A stretch of 14,459 nt of DNA from JBDSTW01 sp039914705 (GTDB lineage: Bacteria > Pseudomonadota > Gammaproteobacteria > SURF-13). The stretch lies in assembly GCA_039914705.1 (NCBI GenBank), contig JBDSOT010000142.1, forward strand, positions 1-14,459, read 5' to 3'. Every line of letters begins with the position of its first letter. Position 1 is the first letter of the stretch. The notes beneath the pieces were generated by a model. That model was not told the DNA's origin and made no database searches. It was given only the letters and a program-made list of their open reading frames with translations. Positions 1 to 6,241 of the stretch are shown here, in pieces. The position numbers were made by a program, and so were the translations under genes.

Positions 1-243
1 TTTAATTTCCTTACCGAGCACGACCCACACGTGGCGGTAGCGTCGGCGGCCGCTATCCGCGAAGCCGTTGAAACCTTGTCAAATCATCCACTGATAGGTA
101 GCCGCGTCGAAGGGAACGTGCATGAGCTGGTCATTTCCTATGGTAAAACCGGCTATGTCGCTCTGTATCGCTTCCTGCCCCAGCAGAACCTGATTCGCAT
201 TCTCGCTATCCGGCATCAACGTGAGTTGGACTATCCGATTTAG
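1..243 (+). CDS. RelE/ParE family toxin, 5'-truncated by window edge
   Basis: The reading frame is open from base 1 and ends at TAG 241–243, giving 80 visible residues. The C-terminal half shows the pattern of the RelE/ParE fold: HPLIGSRV, then HELVISYGKTGYVALYRF, then the strand ILAIRHQREL followed by a tyrosine. Family members are about 90–100 residues, so roughly 15–20 N-terminal residues probably lie outside the window. A GTG at 31 is in frame, but homology continues upstream of it, so it is unlikely to be the start. Members act as the toxin of type II toxin–antitoxin modules, either as gyrase poisons (ParE) or ribosome-dependent mRNA interferases (RelE); this fragment does not decide which. 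An antitoxin gene, if present, would normally lie just upstream, outside the window. The family call is confident; the activity is inferred. Confidence 0.85.
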   Translation, partial: FNFLTEHDPHVAVASAAAIREAVETLSNHPLIGSRVEGNVHELVISYGKTGYVALYRFLPQQNLIRILAIRHQRELDYPI

Positions 244-263
244 TGTTGCTTAGGCATCGTTAT

Positions 264-383
264 GTAGGTTGGGTTAGGCGCGGATATTTGCGCCGTAACC
301 CAACAAAGCCAGCCATCACTCAAAGGCCGGAGTTGAAAATTAGATTTGTTGGGTTACGCGATAAAACCGCTAACCCAACCTAC
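264..383. repeat. REP pair (BIME-like): two inverted GTAG-hairpins
   Basis: Two hairpins lie in opposite orientation. On the plus strand GTAG (264–267) is followed by a stem pairing 268–281 with 290–304, with one bulged base and an 8-nt loop. The second element reads on the minus strand: CTAC at 380–383 (GTAG in reverse) followed by a stem pairing 348–360 with 368–379, with one bulge. Both stems share the core GTTGGGTTA and end in CAACA on the far side, so the whole 120-nt unit is itself an inverted repeat. A GTAG tetranucleotide at the foot of an imperfect hairpin is the signature of repetitive extragenic palindromes mobilised by REP-associated tyrosine transposases (RAYTs). No RAYT gene is present in this window. 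Confidence 0.85.
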
Positions 384-484
384 GCATCTATGTTTTTTGC
401 CTTACGCGAGTTGAGGTCACATGTGGTCGGCGAGTGGGCAGTAGACGGCGGAATGACGGCTTATGTAAACCCGCGTCTCATGTA

Positions 485-667
485 TCAACAACATCGCTTC
501 ACCCCATCCCACTTGCGCTCCTGCTCTTGCATGAAAAACTGTTTTCTACTGAGTAGCGCAGCGCTGGGATGTGCCGCAGCATGATGTTCGAGGTAGCGCT
601 CATAGGCGTCATCGCCGCTGAGTTGGCGTGCGAATTTGATAAACTTGAAAAATTTTTGCTTCAGCAT
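485..667 (-). CDS. ybdD: YbdD/YjiX family small protein, CstA partner
   Basis: A 60-residue protein. It has a basic N-terminus (KQKFFKFIKFARQL), then a DAYERYLEHHAAAHP segment that matches the Y-x-x-Y/H-x-x-x-HP pattern of the YbdD/YjiX (DUF466) family, then a QFFMQEQERKW segment and the terminal Cys-Cys typical of these proteins. E. coli YbdD is about 65 residues, so the length fits. The start is ATG 667–665, preceded by a strong AGGAGG ribosome-binding site about 7 nt upstream; that site lies partly on the TAG stop of cstA, so the two genes are probably transcribed and translated together. The cstA–ybdD order matches E. coli cstA–ybdD and btsT–yjiX. The molecular role is not established; the family is described as associated with CstA-type carriers. 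Confidence 0.88.
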   Translation of the reverse strand: MLKQKFFKFIKFARQLSGDDAYERYLEHHAAAHPSAALLSRKQFFMQEQERKWDGVKRCC

Positions 668-677
668 TCGTCGCCTC

Positions 678-2750
678 CTAATCTCTCACCCAATCTTCTA
701 CCAGGCGGCTCGGCGTGTGCGGCGATTCAGTCAAGGGCAGCACGAGTTTTCCGCGTTGATGGCGCAAACACACGCGCAGCATGTCGAGCACGATCACCCA
801 GGTCATGAGCGCCAGGAATAGTGTGATCCAGCCATCCAGTTGCTGATTGAAGATGAGTTGCGGCGCGACGGCGGCTTTATCGGGCGGTAGCAGACCAGCG
901 GCGAGTTTGTCCGCCATGTCGTTCGCGGCGGCGAAAAAGCCGATGCGGATATCCGCGCTGGTAATCTTTTCCCAGGCTGCGCTGGTCGTCACGATCACTA
1001 ACCACAGCAGCGGCACGCCCGTGACCCACGCGTATTTTAATTTACCGGATTTGACCAGAATACCTGTCGCCACGCTCAGGGCAATCGCCGCCAACATTTG
1101 ATTGGACATGCCGAACAAGGGCCACAGAATATTCACGCCGCCGTTCGGATCGATGACACCGATATAGAGAAAATAACCCCAGGCGGCAACGACCAACGCG
1201 CTGGTCACTAACACAGACGGATACCAGGAGGTACGACCTAATGGCCGCCATACATTGCCCAATAAATCCTGCAACATGAAACGGCCGACGCGCGTGCCCG
1301 CATCGAGCGTGGTCAAGATGAATATCGCCTCGAACATGATCGCGAAGTGATACCACATGGCGAGCATGCCCTGGCCGAAGGCGCTGCCGAAGATGCTGGC
1401 CATGCCTACGGCAAGCGACGGCGCGCCGCCGGTGCGCGCGAATAAACTGGCCTCGCCCATGGATTGCGCGAGTGCGTTCATCTGCTCGACCGTAACCGGA
1501 AAGCCCCAGGAAGAAATGGTCGCCACGGCATCCGCAGCCTCCTTGCCGACTACGCCCGCCGGGCTGTTAATGGCGAAGAACACGCCCGGGTCGAGCACGG
1601 TCGCTGCGATCATCGCCATGACGGCGACGAACGATTCGAGCATCATTGCGCCGTAGCCGATCATGCGGATGTCGCGCTCGTTGCATAATAATTTCGGTGT
1701 GGTGCCGGAGGCGATGAGTGCGTGAAAACCGGAGATGGCCCCGCAGGCGACGGTGATAAATACGAAAGGGAATAAACTGCCGCCGAAGATCGGGCCCGTG
1801 CCATCGGTGAATTGCGTGAGCGCGGGCATCTTTATTTCAGGCCGCAGTAACAGGATGGCGATAGCGAGCAAGAGAATTGTGCCGAGCTTCATGAAGGTGG
1901 ACAAATAATCGCGCGGCGCAAGCAGCAACCACACCGGCAATACCGCGGCCAAAAATCCATAGCCGATCACGAACCATGCGAGTGTTCGGCCGTCCATATC
2001 GAAATAAACGCGCAATGTTTCGTTATGGTCGATCCAGCCGCCGCCGACCACGCAGAACAGCAGCAAGGTGACCCCGATTAACGAGCCTTCCAGCACGCGC
2101 CCTGGGCGGATATTGCGGATGTATAAACCCACCAGAATCGCAACGGGAATCGTCCCAAAAACGGTCGAGCTTGCCCACGGGCTGTGCTTCATCGCGTTGA
2201 CGACCACGAGACCGAGCACCGCGATCAGGATAATCATAATCATCAAGGTGCCGATCAGTGCGGCGGCTCCGCCTATTGCGCCGAGTTCATCACGCGCCAT
2301 CTGACCGAGGCTGCGCGCATTACGGCGCGTGGAGAAAAACAGCGTGACCATATCCTGCACACAGCCGCCCAGCACCGCGCCGAATAAAATCCACAGTGTG
2401 CCCGGCAGATAACCGAACTGCGCGGCGAGGGTCGGACCGATCAGCGGGCCGGGGCCGGCGATAGCGGCAAAGTGATGGCCGAACACAATCCAACGCTGCG
2501 TTGGCACGAAGTCGCGGCCATCATTGTGGCATTCGGCCGGTGTCGCGCGCGTTTCATCCAGCGTCAAAACCTTAGCCGCGATCCAGGCGCTGTAAAATCG
2601 GTAAGCAATGGCGTACACGCACAGGGCTGCCACGATAAACCATAGGGCATTGATGGATTCGCCGCGATGCAGCGCAATGCCGCCTACCGCCGCCGCGCCG
2701 AGAATGGCAACGAATATCCAGCCTGCGAGTGAGAATAAATTTTTTGGCAT
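678..2750 (-). CDS. cstA: CstA carbon-starvation / peptide–pyruvate transporter
   Basis: A 690-residue polytopic inner-membrane protein, close to the roughly 700 residues of E. coli CstA. Recognisable family segments in order are: an N-terminal hairpin of hydrophobic helices with ALHRGESINALW (about 27–37); the conserved HNDGRDFVPT (75–84) and FGHHFAAIAGPGPLIGP (90–106); FFSTRRNARSLGQ; LLLAPRDYLSTFMKLG; GAISGFHALIASGTTPK; and the late DAGTRVGRFMLQDLLG. CstA-family proteins take up peptides and, in the BtsT branch, pyruvate by proton-coupled transport, and are induced on carbon starvation in enterics. The start at ATG 2750–2748 aligns with the enteric N-terminus, but I see no strong ribosome-binding site before it. 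The TAG stop runs into the ribosome-binding site of ybdD. The family is very secure; the substrate is inferred. Confidence 0.95.
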   Translation of the reverse strand: MPKNLFSLAGWIFVAILGAAAVGGIALHRGESINALWFIVAALCVYAIAYRFYSAWIAAKVLTLDETRATPAECHNDGRDFVPTQRWIVFGHHFAAIAGPGPLIGPTLAAQFGYLPGTLWILFGAVLGGCVQDMVTLFFSTRRNARSLGQMARDELGAIGGAAALIGTLMIMIILIAVLGLVVVNAMKHSPWASSTVFGTIPVAILVGLYIRNIRPGRVLEGSLIGVTLLLFCVVGGGWIDHNETLRVYFDMDGRTLAWFVIGYGFLAAVLPVWLLLAPRDYLSTFMKLGTILLLAIAILLLRPEIKMPALTQFTDGTGPIFGGSLFPFVFITVACGAISGFHALIASGTTPKLLCNERDIRMIGYGAMMLESFVAVMAMIAATVLDPGVFFAINSPAGVVGKEAADAVATISSWGFPVTVEQMNALAQSMGEASLFARTGGAPSLAVGMASIFGSAFGQGMLAMWYHFAIMFEAIFILTTLDAGTRVGRFMLQDLLGNVWRPLGRTSWYPSVLVTSALVVAAWGYFLYIGVIDPNGGVNILWPLFGMSNQMLAAIALSVATGILVKSGKLKYAWVTGVPLLWLVIVTTSAAWEKITSADIRIGFFAAANDMADKLAAGLLPPDKAAVAPQLIFNQQLDGWITLFLALMTWVIVLDMLRVCLRHQRGKLVLPLTESPHTPSRLVEDWVRD

Positions 2751-2885
2751 CGACGCTAACCGTTAACAGGGAAACCCCAGGTTGGGTAATCTATCAGACG
2801 TACGGCGAAGCTGAAAGCTGCTGGGCGTGAGGGATGCAGATAAATGGGGCTGTGCAGCCAATGGCCGCAGGGGAACAGTCGGATG

Positions 2886-3887
2886 TTAGAACGACTTTCC
2901 TAATGACAAAAATACCCGGCTCCCCGGATCGTCTTGTATCCCCCGCACATTTTTGATGACCGGTATACCGGCCGATAGCGAGCCAAACCAGCCTTGTGCG
3001 CCAATTACACTGATACCCGGCGAGAGATAGACGACATTGACGCCGCTATTAGGGTCGGCTTCACCGTCAACTTTCTCCTGATCGCGCCAGGTGCCGTTCA
3101 GTTCCAGAACCAGATCTACTGCCGTACCGGAACCGATGTCGGGCGATTCATCGTTATCGACGATGCCTTTAATCCGGTAGGCATAGGCAAGACTGTAATC
3201 GAAGCGGTCGCCAAGGTCGGTATGCTGCGCGCCCTCTGTCGCAATCGTATACAGCAGGCTGCCGGTGAGCGAATTCGGCCCCCAACTCTGCTTGGCGGCA
3301 ATGCCGAAGAGAGGGTCAACGGAGCCGGAACCGGGCTGGAACTCTGTATCGAAACGCTCGCCTGTTGCGTTTATTTTATGCGTGGAGCCGGTCGGTAATT
3401 TTATACCTAGCAGGAGAGCGGCAAGGGATTCGTCGTGGCTGAAAAAGCGATATTGGCCGAGCACCGTGAGGTCACCGATGCCTTGAGAGTCGCCCAAACG
3501 CTCGATCTCAGCCTCACCCGCGTGGAGATGATTCTCGCGCACATTGTCGCGGTTGAGATAAGGAAGTTGAACGCTCAGGGTGAAATTATCGGTGATGCCA
3601 TAGGCCAGATTCACGCTGACGGTGCTTATAGAATCGGCGCTGTGCACGTGCGATATACCGCGCTCGGCAAGCGCTAACAGCTCGCTGTCGGAGATCGTGT
3701 CGGATTCAGCGTAGTCAAATGACAGCCCAGCCACCCAGCGCCCTGCCTGTAAGGTAGCGGGTGAGATCGTCTTGATGGCGCCGGATTGCCGCCCCTGAAT
3801 GCCTGCGGAGGGATGCGTGGCCTGGGCCGTTCCCGCAAGGTTGAAACAGAGCGTGAATGCGAGGCTGGGTATAATTTTAATGCGCAT
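2886..3887 (-). CDS. Outer-membrane beta-barrel protein of the phenol-MetA-degradation-like type
   Basis: A 333-residue secreted protein. Residues 1–23 form a signal peptide: basic MRIK, a hydrophobic core, and TAQA before the likely cleavage at A23/T24. The mature part alternates hydrophobic and polar residues as in beta strands, with segments WVAGLSFDYAE, VSVNLAYGITDNFTLSVQLPYL, GDLTVLGQYRF, ALLLGIKLPTGS and FQPGSGSVDPLFG, and it ends in Phe (LSLGKSF), the usual C-terminal signature for outer-membrane insertion. These segments resemble the family annotated as transporter or 'putative MetA pathway of phenol degradation', whose real substrates are mostly unknown. The start ATG 3887–3885 has a GGGA about 7–8 nt upstream. 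It is divergent from the RegB-type kinase gene with 156 nt between starts, so shared control is plausible but not shown. The barrel call is firm; the function is open. Confidence 0.82.
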   Translation of the reverse strand: MRIKIIPSLAFTLCFNLAGTAQATHPSAGIQGRQSGAIKTISPATLQAGRWVAGLSFDYAESDTISDSELLALAERGISHVHSADSISTVSVNLAYGITDNFTLSVQLPYLNRDNVRENHLHAGEAEIERLGDSQGIGDLTVLGQYRFFSHDESLAALLLGIKLPTGSTHKINATGERFDTEFQPGSGSVDPLFGIAAKQSWGPNSLTGSLLYTIATEGAQHTDLGDRFDYSLAYAYRIKGIVDNDESPDIGSGTAVDLVLELNGTWRDQEKVDGEADPNSGVNVVYLSPGISVIGAQGWFGSLSAGIPVIKNVRGIQDDPGSRVFLSLGKSF

Positions 3888-3965
3888 GTTTGATCCCGGT
3901 TAAATTAATCTAGCTATGCCGATGTGGCCGCGTGCGATGTTATCCCGTTCGTTACTCTTACGGTA

Positions 3966-3982
3966 TGCCGCATTTTGCGGCA
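3966..3982. promoter_or_regulatory. Palindrome TGCCGCA-TTT-TGCGGCA in a divergent promoter region
   Basis: A perfect 7-bp inverted repeat with a 3-nt centre lies between the start of the outer-membrane protein gene (3887, minus) and the kinase start (4044, plus). It contains GCCGC and GCGGC spaced by 5 nt. These are half-sites of the GNCGC/GCGNC type described for RegA/PrrA/RegR response regulators, but in everted order relative to the usual consensus as I recall it. It could be an operator for autoregulation or for the outer-membrane gene, or a chance hairpin in the leader. Binding is inference only. Confidence 0.35.
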
Positions 3983-4043
3983 CCTTCTATTTGGCGGGCG
4001 AACGATTACAATTGGCGCTAACCAGTTGTACAGGAAGCGCGCC

Positions 4044-5324
4044 ATGTCTGTTTCTGAAACCCTTAAATATTCACCCTTAAGCCTGAATTTGCAGCGTTTA
4101 TTCTGGCTGCGCAATATTGCCATCGCCGCGCAACTGGTGGTTATCGCGTGGGTGCATGTTGGCCTGGAAATTCCTCTGCCGTTGAAGTCCATGGTGTTCG
4201 TTATAGCTTTACTCGCATTATTTAACGTGTTTGCCGGGCTTCGTCTTAGACGCCGCTGGCCGGTCACGGATGCGGAAATTTTTGCGCAATTGCTGGTGGA
4301 CGTCGCCGCGTTAACCGCCTTGCTGTTTTATAGCGGCGGTGCGACCAATCCATTCATCTCGCTCTATCTACTGCCTCTTATCATCGTTGCTACAACCCTG
4401 CCACGCATCTACACCTGGGCCATGGCGGGCATCACCGCGGCGTGTTATAGCGTGCTCATGTTCTACTCCGCACCCTTGGCTGCGCACGCCAATATGCAGG
4501 AAGATTTCAGCCTGCATTTGCTAGGGATGTGGTTTAATTTTCTATTAAGCGCGGCGCTGATTACCTTCTTTATTGCCAAAATGGCGACGACCCTGCGCGA
4601 ACGGGAACGGGTGTTGGCAAATTTTCGCGAGGAGAGCCTGCGCAATGAACGCATTGTTGCGCTGGGTGTGCTGGCCACCGGCGCGGCGCATGAACTGAGC
4701 ACGCCGCTGACCACCATGGCAGTGATTACGGAAGACCTGGAACAGACGTGTGCGCACTTGCCGGAGGTGGCGGGAGACGTGCGTTGCCTGCGTGCTCAGA
4801 TAGCCATCTGCAAAACGACGCTCACGCACTTGCTGGCATCGTCCGGCCATGCACGCGCCGCGCAGACGACGAGTTTTCTTTCACTCGAATCTTTTTTGAA
4901 TGAAATGCTAGGGCAATGGCAGTTGATGCGCCCGGCGGTTCCCGTTATTTCACATTGGGCAGGCACCCAGCCCGCGCCCAGAATCATCGCCGAACCGGCG
5001 CTGGGCCAGACCTTGCTGAACTTGCTTAACAATGCGGCCGATGCCTCTCCCGGTGGAGTGGAAATGGAGGGCAGTTGGGATGATAAAGAATTGATCATCG
5101 AAATTCGTGATCGCGGCCCCGGCATTACCCCAGAGGTGGCCGAGCGGGCGATACAACCCTTTTTCACCACCAAGGCACCGGGTCACAACTTCGGGCTGGG
5201 TTTGTTTCTGGCCAATGCGACGGTCGAGCGCCTGGGTGGTAAGGTGCGCTTATTTAACCGCATCGACGGCGGGGCATGCACGCGTGTTACCTTGCCGCTG
5301 TCCATGCTGCTGGTGCCCGTTTGA
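4044..5324 (+). CDS. regB: RegB/PrrB/RoxS-type redox sensor histidine kinase
   Basis: A 426-residue membrane histidine kinase. The N-terminal ~180 residues contain about six hydrophobic segments. Residues 98–104 read GGATNPF, the GGxxNPF motif linked to quinone sensing in RegB. The H-box is at 214–221 with phospho-acceptor His216. Cys256 in QIAICK sits where RegB has its redox-active cysteine. The ATPase part has the N-box around Asn330 (LLNLLNNAADA), DRGPG at 356–360, and GLGLFLANA at 384–392. In known systems such kinases phosphorylate RegA under reducing or low-oxygen conditions. I chose ATG 4044 because AGGAAG lies about 8 nt upstream and family homology begins there; the frame is open 40 codons further upstream, but that stretch is not family-like and overlaps the divergent promoter. 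It is followed 6 nt later by its response regulator. Confidence 0.93.
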   Translation: MSVSETLKYSPLSLNLQRLFWLRNIAIAAQLVVIAWVHVGLEIPLPLKSMVFVIALLALFNVFAGLRLRRRWPVTDAEIFAQLLVDVAALTALLFYSGGATNPFISLYLLPLIIVATTLPRIYTWAMAGITAACYSVLMFYSAPLAAHANMQEDFSLHLLGMWFNFLLSAALITFFIAKMATTLRERERVLANFREESLRNERIVALGVLATGAAHELSTPLTTMAVITEDLEQTCAHLPEVAGDVRCLRAQIAICKTTLTHLLASSGHARAAQTTSFLSLESFLNEMLGQWQLMRPAVPVISHWAGTQPAPRIIAEPALGQTLLNLLNNAADASPGGVEMEGSWDDKELIIEIRDRGPGITPEVAERAIQPFFTTKAPGHNFGLGLFLANATVERLGGKVRLFNRIDGGACTRVTLPLSMLLVPV

Positions 5325-5330
5325 TAGTGC

Positions 5331-5885
5331 ATGGAGATTAACTGTACCGAAGATTCTCGTCCCACGCTGTTGTTAGTGGATGACGATCTGACCCTGTGCC
5401 GGGTGTTGGCAAGGGCTTTGGAGAAACGCGGGTTTGCGGTCACGCTTGCGCACGACGTGGCGGAGGCGACGGCAAAAGCTAAGGAAAATCCGCCGGAGTA
5501 TGCGGTGATCGACCTGAAGATGCCGGGACCATCGGGACTAACATTGATCGCTACGCTCAAGGTGCTTGATGAACAAATGCGGATTGTTGTGCTCACGGGT
5601 TACGCCAGCATCAGAACCACCGTAGAGGCAATGAAGCTGGGTGCGACACATTATCTCGCCAAACCTGTGGACGTGAGTGAGATCGTCATGGCCTTGCACA
5701 GTGACAATGGCGACGTCTCTGTTCCGATCAGCGTACAACCGCTGTCCATCAAGCGTCTGGAGTGGGAGCACATTCAGAAAGTGTTACTGGAAAATCAGGG
5801 AAATATCTCCACCACGGCCAAGCGTTTGGGATTGCATCGTAGCGTATTACAACGAAAGCTGAGAAAGCGGCCAGTGCGGGATTAG
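5331..5885 (+). CDS. regA: RegA/PrrA/RoxR-type response regulator
   Basis: A 184-residue regulator. The receiver domain (about 11–125) has the acidic cluster DDD at 17–19, phospho-acceptor Asp61 in VIDLKMPG, Thr89 and Lys111 (AKPVD). A short linker leads to a Fis-type helix-turn-helix near the C-terminus (about 140–184) with NISTTAKRLGLHRSVLQRKL and the KRPV ending typical of RegA. The overall length matches RegA (about 184). It starts 6 nt after the kinase stop, with no clear ribosome-binding site, so translational coupling to the kinase is likely. RegA-type regulators control respiration, carbon fixation, hydrogen or sulfur metabolism genes in response to redox; targets here are unknown, though the divergent outer-membrane gene is an obvious candidate. 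Confidence 0.93.
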   Translation: MEINCTEDSRPTLLLVDDDLTLCRVLARALEKRGFAVTLAHDVAEATAKAKENPPEYAVIDLKMPGPSGLTLIATLKVLDEQMRIVVLTGYASIRTTVEAMKLGATHYLAKPVDVSEIVMALHSDNGDVSVPISVQPLSIKRLEWEHIQKVLLENQGNISTTAKRLGLHRSVLQRKLRKRPVRD

Positions 5886-6241
5886 CCTAATTACCAAAAT
5901 TAACAAGGTGATTTACGGATTTTTATTATTAAGCTCTCTTAGAGTTGACCACCTCAGTAATTACGACGCCAGGAAATTTCATTGTCATTCCCTCCCCCTC
6001 GATGGGGGAGGGCGAGGGTGGGGGTGGTGAGTAGTCACCCACCACCCCACCCACCGTTTTGCCGGGAGCAAAACGGGATCCATGCAGTGGACCCGTAGGG
6101 TGCATACCAAGGACGGTATGCATCATCCTTCCCCCGTTGAGGTGGAAGGGGCTACAAGACCTTATCTATAGACAGTTCCAGGACTTTACTGACATTGAGG
6201 AACTCGCCTCGCAAAACCCTTGGCTTTACTAATGGGTTAAC
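5886..6241. other. Intergenic region between convergent regA and comEC
   Basis: This 356-nt stretch separates the stops of regA and comEC. Its first 100 nt are AT-rich with no clear feature. The middle (5990–6152) is a hairpin-rich repeat described separately. From about 6134 a plus-strand frame without a start reads coding-like residues ending in FTDIEELASQNPWLY before TAA at 6229–6231; it may be the tail of a decayed gene, but I do not recognise it. No T-tract terminator is obvious, although the repeat hairpins could end transcription from either side. Confidence 0.6.
5990..6152 (+). repeat. Hairpin-rich interspersed repeat, copy 1
   Basis: Successive hairpins are visible: CCCTCCCCC (5990–5998) with GGGGGAGGG (6004–6012), a perfect 9-bp stem; an imperfect GGTGG/CCACC-rich stem at about 6017–6053; CCGTTTTGC (6054–6062) with GCAAAACGG (6068–6076), 9 bp around CGGGA; TGCATACC (6101–6108) with GGTATGCA (6115–6122), 8 bp; and CCTTCC/GGAAGG further on. 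Roughly 6040–6140 is clearly similar to the reverse complement of 10400–10500, which shows this is a dispersed element and not local low-complexity sequence. It encodes no protein that I can support. It may be a small non-autonomous palindromic element. Confidence 0.8.

Noticed and set aside
461..487. Selenocysteine read-through at the TGA after the Cys-Cys end of YbdD
   Set aside because: Some YbdD relatives are reported as selenoproteins, but this protein already ends in Cys-Cys at normal length, the extension would be only eight codons, and I see no clear SECIS-like hairpin.
243..584. 113-codon plus-strand frame after the RelE/ParE toxin
   Set aside because: It runs through the REP pair and antisense to ybdD; the composition is repeat-derived and has no family pattern.
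3924..4043. 40-codon upstream extension of the RegB-type kinase
   Set aside because: The frame is open, but the residues do not resemble the family, the stretch overlaps the divergent promoter and palindrome, and ATG 4044 has its own ribosome-binding site.
5929..6126. 65-codon minus-strand frame over repeat copy 1
   Set aside because: Its residues (a PPPPSPSPIEGEG-type stretch) come directly from the C/G-rich hairpins of the repeat; no gene features.
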